Below, piece by piece: positions 19,108 through 26,511 of a stretch of DNA of 41,832 nucleotides. Both the position numbers and the translations under genes were made by a program. Under the pieces are notes generated by a model that was not told the DNA's origin, searched no databases, and saw only the letters and a program-made list of their open reading frames with translations. Numbering within the stretch: position 1 is the stretch's first letter; every line of letters begins with the position of its first letter. This stretch comes from DSNY01 sp016861185 (lineage in GTDB: Bacteria; Pseudomonadota; Gammaproteobacteria; Burkholderiales; Burkholderiaceae_F), in contig SZOR01000024.1 in NCBI GenBank assembly GCA_030263275.1, positions 1 to 41,832 of the forward strand, given 5' to 3'.

Positions 19108-19824
19108 TCACACGTGCACGAGCGTGCCTTCGTCTTCGCCCAGCACGACGCGCTTCAGCGCGCCGGCCTTGCCGATGTCGAACACCTTGATCGGCAGCTT
19201 CTGGTCGCGGCACAGCGCGAAGGCCGTCGCGTCCATGATCTGCAGCTTGCGGGCGAGCGCCTCGTCGAACGTCAGCGACGTGAAGCGCGTGGCCTTCGGG
19301 TCCTTCTTCGGGTCGGCGCTGTAGACACCGTCGACCTTGGTCGCCTTCAGCACGACCTGCGCGCCGACTTCCGAGCCGCGCAAGGCCGCCGCTGTATCGG
19401 TCGTGAAGAAGGGATTACCCGTGCCGGCGGCGAAGATCACGACCTTGCCCTCCTCGAGGTAGCGCATCGCCTTGGGCCGGATGTACGGCTCGACCACCTG
19501 CTCGATGTTCAGTGCGGACTGCACGCGCGCTTCGATCCCCGCGCGGCGCATCGCGTCCTGCAGCGCCATCGCGTTCATCACGGTCGCCATCATGCCCATG
19601 TAGTCGGCGGTGGCGCGGTCCATGCCGGAGGCGCCCAGCGCCACCCCGCGGAAGATGTTGCCGCCGCCGATGACGATCGCCAGTTCCACCCCCAACGCGA
19701 CGACCTCCCCGATGTCGGCGACCATGCGCTCGATCGTGTCGCGGTTGATGCCGAACGGATCGTCGCCCATCAGGGCTTCACCCGACAGTTTGAGCAGCAC
19801 GCGCTTGTACGCGGGTGTGGTCAT
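19108..19824 (-). CDS. pyrH: Uridylate kinase
   Basis: 238 residues. PyrH phosphorylates UMP to UDP and is a hexameric amino-acid-kinase-fold enzyme, usually activated by GTP and inhibited by UTP. Diagnostic parts are 'YKRVLLKLSGEALMGDD' (6-22), 'AIVIGGGNIFRG' , 'MDRATADYMGMMATVMNAMA', 'AAGTGNPFFTTDTAAALR' and 'KVDGVYSADPKKDP'. ATG at 19824; only a weak GGAA lies ahead. It sits between tsf and frr, the conserved rpsB-tsf-pyrH-frr order. Confidence 0.98.
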   Translation of the reverse strand: MTTPAYKRVLLKLSGEALMGDDPFGINRDTIERMVADIGEVVALGVELAIVIGGGNIFRGVALGASGMDRATADYMGMMATVMNAMALQDAMRRAGIEARVQSALNIEQVVEPYIRPKAMRYLEEGKVVIFAAGTGNPFFTTDTAAALRGSEVGAQVVLKATKVDGVYSADPKKDPKATRFTSLTFDEALARKLQIMDATAFALCRDQKLPIKVFDIGKAGALKRVVLGEDEGTLVHV

Positions 19825-19845
19825 CGGCGTCGTTCCGGCGGCGTC

Positions 19846-20739
19846 TCAGCCGCGCGCTGCGGCGGCCTGTGCGGCGACCTCGGCGGCGAAGTCGGTCTGT
19901 TTCTTCTCGATGCCTTCGCCGACGACGTACAGCACGAAGCCGTTGACCGTCGCGCCCTTGGCCTTGAGCAGTTGCTCGATCGTCTGCTTGCCGTCGGCGG
20001 CTTTGACGAAGACCTGACCCAGCAGCGTGACGTCCTTCAGGAACTTCTGCACGCTACCCTCGGCGATCTTCTCGAGCATCGCCTCGGGCTTGCCCGCCTC
20101 GCGCGCCTTTTCGATCGCGATGCGGCGCTCGGTATCGATCAGTTCGCGCGCCACTCCGGAAGCGTCGAGCGATTTGGGCTTGCTCGCGGCGATGTGCATC
20201 GCCAGATCCTTGCCCAGCTCCGCATCGCCGCCGGTCACGTCGACCAGCACGCCGATCTTCGAGCCGCCGTGCACATAGGACGCGATGCGGCCCTTCGCCT
20301 CGATGCGGGCGAAGCGGCGGATCGACATGTTCTCGCCGATCTTGCCGATCAGCGCGGTGCGCGCGCTCTCGACCGTGCCGTCGCCGAGCGGCAGCGCCGC
20401 CAGCGCCGCGACGTCGGCCGGCTTGCGCCCGGCGACCAGTTGCGCCAGGTTCCGGGCGAACGCGATGAAGTCGTCGTTCTTCGCGACGAAGTCGGTTTCG
20501 CAGTTGACCTCGACGATCGCACCGAGCTTGCCGGCCGCGTCGATGCTGATGGCGACGATGCCTTCGGCCGTGACGCGGGCGGCCGCCTTGCCTGCCTTGG
20601 CGCCGAGCTTCACGCGCAGGATCTCCTCGGCCTTTGCCATGTCGCCGCCGGCTTCGGCCAGCGCCTTCTTGCATTCCATCATCGGCGCGTCGGTCTTGTC
20701 GCGCAGTTCCTTGACCATTGCAGCGGTGATTTCCGCCAT
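19846..20739 (-). CDS. tsf: Elongation factor Ts
   Basis: 297 residues. EF-Ts regenerates EF-Tu·GTP. The N-terminal domain shows 'MVKELRDKTDAPMMECKKAL' (8-27), the core has 'VEVNCETDFVAKNDDFIAFA' with the TDFV motif that contacts EF-Tu, and 'MHIAASKP' follows. The C-terminal module is 'KFLKDVTLLGQVFVKAADGK'. The ATG at 20739 is preceded by AGGAG at a spacing of six. A terminator-like hairpin lies in the 81-base gap separating it from rpsB, so tsf may get less transcript than rpsB. Confidence 0.98.
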   Translation of the reverse strand: MAEITAAMVKELRDKTDAPMMECKKALAEAGGDMAKAEEILRVKLGAKAGKAAARVTAEGIVAISIDAAGKLGAIVEVNCETDFVAKNDDFIAFARNLAQLVAGRKPADVAALAALPLGDGTVESARTALIGKIGENMSIRRFARIEAKGRIASYVHGGSKIGVLVDVTGGDAELGKDLAMHIAASKPKSLDASGVARELIDTERRIAIEKAREAGKPEAMLEKIAEGSVQKFLKDVTLLGQVFVKAADGKQTIEQLLKAKGATVNGFVLYVVGEGIEKKQTDFAAEVAAQAAAARG

Positions 20740-20769
20740 TGCGAACTCCTGGATGCCCTTCGTATCTGC

Positions 20770-20791
20770 AAAAAGGGGGCTTGCGCCCCCC
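20770..20791 (-). terminator. Rho-independent terminator/attenuator between rpsB and tsf
   Basis: On the minus strand a perfect six-base-pair GC stem (GGGGGC / GCCCCC, 20790-20785 and 20780-20775) around a GCAA tetraloop is followed at once by five U residues (20774-20770). This is the textbook form. It lies in the rpsB-tsf gap, 31 bases before the tsf ATG. Because tsf, pyrH and frr follow without another obvious strong promoter, it probably acts as a partial terminator. Confidence 0.8.
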
Positions 20792-20820
20792 GTGGTTCGT
20801 CGTCGGTACGATTCGCGACC

Positions 20821-21570
20821 TCAGGCCGCTTCGTCCTCGCTGACCTCGACGAACTCCTCGTCGCTGACGGCCTGCACCACGCCTTGCAGCGCCTGCGCCT
20901 TGCCCTCGAGCGCCGCGTCGGCCACGCCGCGCGCGTACAGCCTGACCGCGCGGCTCGAATCGTCGTTGCCCGGGATCACGTAGGCGATGCCCTCGGGCGA
21001 ATGGTTGGTATCGACCACGGCGACGACCGGGATGCCGAGCTTCTGCGCTTCCTGAACGGCGATCTTGTGGTAGCCGACGTCGATGACGAAGATCGCGTCG
21101 GGCAGCGCGTTCATCTCCTTGATGCCGCCGATCGACTTGTTCAGCTTGTCGACCTCGCGCTGGAAGTCGAGCGCTTCCTTTTTCGACATCCGCTCGAGTC
21201 CGCCGTCGGCGATGACCTGCTCCATCTCCTTCAGCCGCTTGATCGACGCTTTGATCGTCTTGAAGTTGGTCAGCATGCCGCCGAGCCAGCGCTGGTCGAC
21301 GTAGGGCATGCCGCAGCGCTTGGCCTCCTCGACGAGGATCTCGCGCGCCTGCCGTTTGGTGCCGACGAACAGGATCGTGCCGCGGTTGGCTGCGAGCTGC
21401 CGCACGAACTTCGCCGCGGCCTGGAACTGCTCGAGCGTGCGCTCGAGGTTGATGATGTGGATCTTGTTGCGGTGGCCGAAGATGTAAGGGGCCATCTTCG
21501 GGTTCCAGAAGCGGGTCTGGTGGCCGAAATGCACACCCGCCTCCAGCATCTGACGCATGGTCACGGACAC
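20821..21570 (-). CDS. rpsB: 30S ribosomal protein S2
   Basis: 249 residues from a GTG at 21570, with AGGAG seven bases ahead; the protein then begins (M)SVTMRQMLEAGVHFGHQTR, the normal S2 opening. Downstream ATGs are too far from the ribosome site. Other conserved stretches are 'FWNPKMAPYIFGHRNKIHII', 'ILFVGTKRQAREI', 'YVDQRWLGGMLTNFKTI' and 'VVAVVDTNHSPEGIAYVIPGND'. The acidic tail (SDEEFVEVSEDEAA) is longer than in some relatives. It heads the long minus-strand gene run and diverges from map. Confidence 0.98.
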   Translation of the reverse strand: MSVTMRQMLEAGVHFGHQTRFWNPKMAPYIFGHRNKIHIINLERTLEQFQAAAKFVRQLAANRGTILFVGTKRQAREILVEEAKRCGMPYVDQRWLGGMLTNFKTIKASIKRLKEMEQVIADGGLERMSKKEALDFQREVDKLNKSIGGIKEMNALPDAIFVIDVGYHKIAVQEAQKLGIPVVAVVDTNHSPEGIAYVIPGNDDSSRAVRLYARGVADAALEGKAQALQGVVQAVSDEEFVEVSEDEAA

Positions 21571-21700
21571 GGAACGACTCCTACCAAGGTTGGGTCCAAC
21601 GCAACCGTCTCGGCCTCCGCACGGCGGAAGCACCTTGGCGACGGTGCGCGCGATTTGCGCCTCGGAGCGGAAGGGAAAACCGCCGATCCGCGCCGAAGCA
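21571..21700 (-). ncRNA. Structured 5' leader of rpsB
   Basis: If transcription starts about seven bases after the -10 box, rpsB has an untranslated leader of about 130 bases. It can fold: GCACC (21630-21634) pairs with GGTGC (21643-21647), and closer to the gene GTTGG/CCAAC elements around 21590-21605 can pair just ahead of the AGGAG site. Autoregulation by S2 through its leader is known in E. coli; whether this leader does the same is inference. It contains no gene. Confidence 0.4.
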
Positions 21701-21707
21701 GCCCGCT

Positions 21708-21737
21708 ATTATACGGGCCTGATTCGAGCCGCGTCAT
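21708..21737 (-). promoter_or_regulatory. Promoter of the rpsB gene run
   Basis: On the minus strand a perfect -10 box TATAAT (21713-21708) is preceded, after 18 bases, by ATGACG (21737-21732), four of six matches to the -35 consensus. It faces rpsB. It is the only strong sigma-70-type box I see ahead of the 17-gene run. The plus strand over the same bases reads TATTATA, which may serve as a weak -10 for map. Confidence 0.7.
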
Positions 21738-21795
21738 CTGGAAAGGGCTGCGGCCCGAGCCTCCGTCACGTTCGCCGCCCGCCGCCAGCCGACCT

Positions 21796-22629
21796 ATGCC
21801 GATCGCCATCAAGAACGCCGAGGACATCGCCGGCATGCGCGTGGCGGGCCGCCTCGCCGCGGAGGTGCTGGACTTCATCACTCCGCACGTCAAGCCCGGC
21901 GTCACGACCGCCGAGCTCGACCGGATCTGCCATGACTACATGGTCAATGTCCAGGGCACGACGCCAGCGCCGCTGAACTACGCGCCCCCTGGCTATCGGC
22001 CTTTTCCGAAGTCGATCTGCACGTCGGTCAACCATCAGGTCTGCCACGGCATCCCCGGCGACCGCGTGCTGAAGAACGGCGACATCGTCAACATCGACGT
22101 CACGGTGATCAAGGACGGCTACCACGGCGACACGAGCCGGATGTTCTACGTCGGCGAGCCGTCGATCGCCGCGCGGCGCTTGTGCGAGGTCACCTACGAG
22201 TGCATGTGGCTCGGCATCGAGCAGGTCCGCCCCGGCGCCCACCTCGGCGACATCGGACACGCGATCCAGGTGCACGCCGAAAAGCACGGCTACAGCGTCG
22301 TACGCGAGTTCTGCGGGCACGGCATCGGCCGCCGGTTCCACGAGGAGCCGCAAGTCCTGCATTACGGCAAACCCGGTACGCTCGACCGGTTGGTGCCGGG
22401 CATGACTTTCACCGTCGAGCCCATGATCAACGCCGGACGGCGCGACATCAAGGAACTGGCCGACGGTTGGACCATCGTCACCAAGGACCACAGCCTGTCG
22501 GCGCAGTGGGAGCACACGGTGCTCGTGACCGAAGAGGGCTACGAGGTCCTGACCGTGTCCGCCGCCACGCCGCCTCCGCCGGCATTCGTTTCCGTAGCCA
22601 GGACGGGCACCGCGCTGGCTGCGGTCTGA
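21796..22629 (+). CDS. map: Type I methionine aminopeptidase
   Basis: 277 residues. It removes the initiator Met from new proteins. The start 'PIAIKNAEDIAGMRVAGRLA' is typical. All five metal ligands are visible: two Asp in 'VNIDVTVIKDGYHGDTSRMF', His in 'GHGIGRRFHEEP', Glu in 'MTFTVEPMINAG' and Glu in 'QWEHTVLVTEEG'. 'SICTSVNHQVCHGIPGDRVL' is the conserved substrate region. The Pro/Ala-rich C-terminal tail (about 20 residues) is longer than usual. The ATG at 21796 has no recognisable ribosome site. Divergent rpsB/map followed by glnD is a classic arrangement. Confidence 0.97.
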   Translation: MPIAIKNAEDIAGMRVAGRLAAEVLDFITPHVKPGVTTAELDRICHDYMVNVQGTTPAPLNYAPPGYRPFPKSICTSVNHQVCHGIPGDRVLKNGDIVNIDVTVIKDGYHGDTSRMFYVGEPSIAARRLCEVTYECMWLGIEQVRPGAHLGDIGHAIQVHAEKHGYSVVREFCGHGIGRRFHEEPQVLHYGKPGTLDRLVPGMTFTVEPMINAGRRDIKELADGWTIVTKDHSLSAQWEHTVLVTEEGYEVLTVSAATPPPPAFVSVARTGTALAAV

Positions 22630-22639
22630 GAAGTCCTCG

Positions 22640-25195
22640 ATGAACGATGTCGGCTTCGCGCTGCGCACCGAGCTGAGCGCGGAGCGCGAGCGGCTGATCG
22701 CGGCGTTCCGCCAGGGTGCGCCGGTGCAGCGGCTGCTCGGCGGGCTGTGCCGCGCAGTCGACCGGCTGCTGCAACGCGTGGCGCGCGAGGCCGGGCTGAC
22801 CCGGCACGCCGCGATCGTCGCCGTCGGCGGCTACGGCCGAGGCGAGCTGTTCCCGCATTCCGACGTCGATATCCTGATCATCCCGCGCGCCGATTGCAGC
22901 GAGCGCCAGAAGGCGGCCATCGAGGACCTCGTCGGCATCCTGTGGGACATGGGGTTGCACCTCGGCCACAGCGTGCGAACCGTCGACGAGTGCCGCAGCG
23001 AAGCGGCGCAGGACGTCACGATCCTCACGTCGATGCTCGAATCGCGCCGCGTCGCCGGTCCCCCGTCGTTGTACGAAGAGCTGGCGCGGGCGATCGTCGG
23101 CGTGCTCGACGCGCAGTCCTTCTTCCGCGCCAAGGTGCTCGAGCAGCAGCAGCGCCACACGAAGTTCCAGGACACGCCGTACAGCCTCGAACCGAACTGC
23201 AAGGAGAGCCCCGGCGGATTGCGCGATCTGCAGGTGCTGCTGTGGGTCGCACGCGCAGCCGGCCTTGGCACCTCGTGGGCCGAGCTCGAAAGGCGCCGCC
23301 TGCTGACGCGCGCCGAGCTGGCGATGCTCGTGCACAACGAGCGGACGCTGAAGCGGATCCGCGCCTGGCTGCACATCGTCTCCGGCCGGCGCGAGGACCG
23401 GCTCGTCTTCGACGTGCAGCACGCGGTCGCATCCGCCGCCGGCATCGAGGCAACCGCCACGCGCCGCGCGAGCGAGGTGCTGATGCAGCGCTACTACTGG
23501 GCGGCCAAGGCGGTCAGCCAGCTCAACACGATCGTGCTGCAGAACATCGAGGAGCGGCTGTTTCCGCACGACGCCGCGCACACCGCGCCGGTCGACGCGA
23601 CCTTCGTCGCGCGCAACGAGCTGCTCGACATCGACGACGATCGCGCGCTCGAGCGCGATCCGAATGCGCTGCTGCGCGCCTTCCTGACGCTGCAGCAGCA
23701 CCCCGAGCTGAAGGGCATGAGTGCGCGGCTGCTGCGCGCGATCTGGCACGGCCGCAACCTGATCAACGGCGCGTTCCGGCGCGACCCGGTCAACCGCGCG
23801 ACTTTCCTTGCGATCCTGCAGCAGAGTCGCGGCGTGCTGCACGAGCTGCGGCGGATGAACCAGTGGTCGGTCCTCGGCCGCTATCTGCCGGTGTTCCGCC
23901 GCATCGTGGGTCAGATGCAGCACGACCTGTTCCACGTCTACACGGTCGACCAGCACATCCTGATGGTCGTGCGCAATCTGCGCCGCTTCATGCAGGCCGA
24001 ACACGCGCACGAGTATCCGCTGTGCAGCCAGCTGATCGCCGACTTCGAGCGCCCATGGCTGCTGCTGATCGCGGCGCTGTTCCACGACATTGCCAAGGGT
24101 CGCGGCGGCGATCACAGCGAACTGGGTGCGCGCGACGCACGGACGTTCTGCCGCCAGCACGGCCTGTCCCGCGAGGACACCGAGCTGGTCGTCTTTCTCG
24201 TCGAACACCACCTGACGATGTCGCGCGTCGCACAGAAGCAGGATATCGCCGACCCGGCGGTGATCGAGCGCTTCGCCCGTCTCGTCGGCAGCGAGCGGCG
24301 CCTGGTCGCGCTGTATCTGCTGACCGTCGCCGACATCCGCGGCACGAGCCCGCGCGTATGGAACGCGTGGAAAGGCAAGCTGCTCGAGGACCTGTTCCTG
24401 CTGACGCGCCGGCAGCTCGGCGGCGAAGCGGTCCCGGCGACGGCGGAGCTGGAAGGCCGCAAGCGCGAAGCGCTCGCCACGCTGCGGCTGTACGGGCTGT
24501 CGGAGACGGCGCACGAACCGCTGTGGGCCGAACTCGACGTCGTCTACTTCCTGCGCCATACGGCGAAAGACATCGCGTGGCACGCGCGCTCGCTGGTGGC
24601 GCACGTACGCACCGACAAGCCGATCGTGCGCACGCGGCTGTCGCAGGTCGGCGAAGGCGCCGAGGTGCTGATCTACGTCCGCGACCAGAAGGACCTGTTC
24701 GCACGCATCTGCGGCTACTTCGACAGCCGCAACCTGAGCATCCTCGACGCCAAGATCCATACGACGCGGCACGGCTACGCGCTCGACACCTTCGTCGTCA
24801 CCGACAACGGACGCACCCCGCACTATCGGGCGCTGCTGACGCAGATCGAGCACGAGCTGACCGAGTGGCTCGCCAAGCCGGCCGAGCTGCCGCAGCCGGT
24901 CAAGGGCCGGCTGTCGCGGCATTCGCGCCACTTTCCGATTTCGCCGAGCGTGCAGCTCCAGCCGGACGAGCGCGCCGAGCACTATCTGCTCGAGGTCGTC
25001 GCGACCGACCGCATCGGCCTGCTGTACGCGATCACGCGCGTGCTCGCGCGCCACAACGTCAACGTCCACACGGCGAAGATCCTGACGCTCGGCGAACGCG
25101 TCGAGGACGTGTTCCTGATCGACGGCCCGATTCTGGAGAGCCCGCGCGGGCAGCTTCAGCTCGAAGGCGACCTGCTGGAAGCGCTCGCGCACTGA
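22640..25195 (+). CDS. glnD: Bifunctional [protein-PII] uridylyltransferase/uridylyl-removing enzyme
   Basis: 851 residues. GlnD senses glutamine and adds or removes UMP on PII proteins. The nucleotidyltransferase domain has 'GGYGRGELFPHSDVDILI' (63-80), with the metal-binding Asp75 and Asp77. The HD domain for uridylyl removal has 'ALFHDIAKGRGGDHSELGA' near residue 480. Two C-terminal ACT domains bind glutamine: 'VLIYVRDQKDLFARICGYFD' and 'LLEVVATDRIGLLYAITRVL'. The ATG at 22640 comes ten bases after the map stop with GAGAAG ahead, so the two are probably cotranscribed. Confidence 0.97.
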   Translation: MNDVGFALRTELSAERERLIAAFRQGAPVQRLLGGLCRAVDRLLQRVAREAGLTRHAAIVAVGGYGRGELFPHSDVDILIIPRADCSERQKAAIEDLVGILWDMGLHLGHSVRTVDECRSEAAQDVTILTSMLESRRVAGPPSLYEELARAIVGVLDAQSFFRAKVLEQQQRHTKFQDTPYSLEPNCKESPGGLRDLQVLLWVARAAGLGTSWAELERRRLLTRAELAMLVHNERTLKRIRAWLHIVSGRREDRLVFDVQHAVASAAGIEATATRRASEVLMQRYYWAAKAVSQLNTIVLQNIEERLFPHDAAHTAPVDATFVARNELLDIDDDRALERDPNALLRAFLTLQQHPELKGMSARLLRAIWHGRNLINGAFRRDPVNRATFLAILQQSRGVLHELRRMNQWSVLGRYLPVFRRIVGQMQHDLFHVYTVDQHILMVVRNLRRFMQAEHAHEYPLCSQLIADFERPWLLLIAALFHDIAKGRGGDHSELGARDARTFCRQHGLSREDTELVVFLVEHHLTMSRVAQKQDIADPAVIERFARLVGSERRLVALYLLTVADIRGTSPRVWNAWKGKLLEDLFLLTRRQLGGEAVPATAELEGRKREALATLRLYGLSETAHEPLWAELDVVYFLRHTAKDIAWHARSLVAHVRTDKPIVRTRLSQVGEGAEVLIYVRDQKDLFARICGYFDSRNLSILDAKIHTTRHGYALDTFVVTDNGRTPHYRALLTQIEHELTEWLAKPAELPQPVKGRLSRHSRHFPISPSVQLQPDERAEHYLLEVVATDRIGLLYAITRVLARHNVNVHTAKILTLGERVEDVFLIDGPILESPRGQLQLEGDLLEALAH

Positions 25196-25210
25196 GTGCG
25201 GAGCGGCGCG

Positions 25211-25756
25211 CTATTCCTCGGGTGTGGCGTCCAGGCCGGGGAACAGCACGTCGGTGAAGCCGAAGCGCGTGAAGTCGCGCATCCGCATCGGGTACAGGAT
25301 GCCGTCGAGGTGGTCGCATTCGTGCTGCACGACCCGCGCGTGGAAGCCGTCGACCGTGCGATCGATGGCGCCGCCCTTCTCGTCGAAACCGCGGTAACGC
25401 ACGCGTGCATAGCGCGGCACCACGCCGCGCAAGCCGGGCACCGACAGACAGCCCTCCCAGCCCTCTTCGACCTCGTCCGACAGCGGCTCGATCACCGGAT
25501 TGATCAGCACCGTGCGCGGCACCGGCGGCGCGTCCGGATAGCGCGGATTGCGCGCGGCGGGATCGTCGTAGCCGAAGATCACCACGCGCAGCGGCACGCC
25601 GATCTGCGGCGCCGCGAGCCCCGCGCCGTTGGCCGCGCGCATCGTGTCGAACATGTCCGCCAGCAGCGTTCGCAGTTCGGGCGTGTCGAAGGCGCGCACT
25701 GGCTCGGCCACCCTCAGCAGCCGTGGATCGCCCATGCGCAGGATCTCCCGGATCAC
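25211..25756 (-). CDS. def: Peptide deformylase
   Basis: 181 residues from a GTG at 25756 (GTGA overlap with the mtnP stop; GGAGG five bases ahead), giving the usual opening (M)IREILRMGDPRLL. It removes the formyl group from new proteins. The three family motifs are 'NGAGLAAPQIG' (43-53), 'EGCLSVPG' (101-108, Cys103) and 'QHECDHLDGILY' (144-155, His145, Glu146, His149). It is not next to fmt here but behind mtnP and ligA; it converges on glnD with 15 bases between stops. The ATG ten codons later would lose the conserved first strand. Confidence 0.96.
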   Translation of the reverse strand: MIREILRMGDPRLLRVAEPVRAFDTPELRTLLADMFDTMRAANGAGLAAPQIGVPLRVVIFGYDDPAARNPRYPDAPPVPRTVLINPVIEPLSDEVEEGWEGCLSVPGLRGVVPRYARVRYRGFDEKGGAIDRTVDGFHARVVQHECDHLDGILYPMRMRDFTRFGFTDVLFPGLDATPEE

Positions 25757-26496
25757 CCTGCCCTCCGCACCGCTTCCTCGAGGATGCGCACCGCGCGCAC
25801 GATCGTGGCGTTCATCACGTGGTCGAGGTCCTCGAGCTTGATCTCGTGCTTGCTGTCGCCGCGTCCGGCGGCATGGTTGACGACCACGCCGAGCGCCGCG
25901 TAGTCCAGCCCCGCTTCCCGCGCCAGCGCCGCCTCCGGCATGCCGGTCATGCCGACGACGTCGCCGCCGTCGCGCGCGATCCGCTCGATCTCCGCCGCGG
26001 TTTCGAGCCGCGGTCCCTGGGTGCACGCGTAGGTCGCGCCGTCGACGACCGACTCGTCGCAGGCTGCGGCGGCTTCGATCAGCAGCCTTCGCATCCGCGC
26101 CGAATAAGGCTGCGTGAAGTCGACGTGCGTGACCGGGCTTTCCGTGCCTTCGAAGAACGTCGACTTGCGGCTGTGCGTGTAGTCGATGATCTGGTCGGGA
26201 ACGACCAGCGTGCCCGGCCCGAGGTCGTGCCGCACGCCGCCGCAAGTCGCGATCGCGATCACGCCGGACACCGCCAGATCCTTCAGCGCCCAGATGTTGG
26301 CGCGGTAGTTGATCTCGTGCGGCGCGATCGTGTGACCATAGCCGTGCCGCGCGAGGAAAACGACCTCGCGGCCGGCGAGCGTGCCGAAGGTCATCGCGCC
26401 CGACGGCTCGCCGTACGGCGTTCGCATGACCTGCCGCCGCGTGTTCTGCAGCGCCGACAGTTTCGCGAGCCCGCTGCCACCGATGATTGCGTACAT
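25753..26496 (-). CDS. mtnP: Probable S-methyl-5'-thioinosine phosphorylase (MTAP/PNP family)
   Basis: 247 residues of the PNP/MTAP trimeric phosphorylase family: 'AIIGGSGLAKL' (3-13, phosphate loop), 'LARHGYGHTIAPHEINYRAN', 'ATCGGVRHDL', 'YACTQGPRLETAAEIERIA' and 'VGMTGMPEAALAREAGLDYA'. In adenosine-type enzymes two Asp follow this last motif; here the sequence is 'VVVNHAAG' with Asn207 and Ala, which fits a 6-oxopurine base as in the Pseudomonas methylthioinosine enzyme. I therefore favour methylthioinosine over methylthioadenosine; the symbol is the commonly applied family name. A very strong AAGGAGGT precedes the ATG. It lies between ligA and def. Confidence 0.88.
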   Translation of the reverse strand: MYAIIGGSGLAKLSALQNTRRQVMRTPYGEPSGAMTFGTLAGREVVFLARHGYGHTIAPHEINYRANIWALKDLAVSGVIAIATCGGVRHDLGPGTLVVPDQIIDYTHSRKSTFFEGTESPVTHVDFTQPYSARMRRLLIEAAAACDESVVDGATYACTQGPRLETAAEIERIARDGGDVVGMTGMPEAALAREAGLDYAALGVVVNHAAGRGDSKHEIKLEDLDHVMNATIVRAVRILEEAVRRAG

Positions 26497-26511
26497 CCGT
26501 CCCGACCTCCT

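Noticed and set aside
19114..21795. Long plus-strand extension ahead of map, opposite pyrH, tsf and rpsB
   Set aside because: In frame with map only by chance; the map family starts at 21796 and the extension is antisense to three ribosomal or translation genes.
22478..25192. A 904-codon minus-strand frame opposite glnD
   Set aside because: Antisense shadow of a complete, motif-rich glnD; no ribosome site or family likeness.
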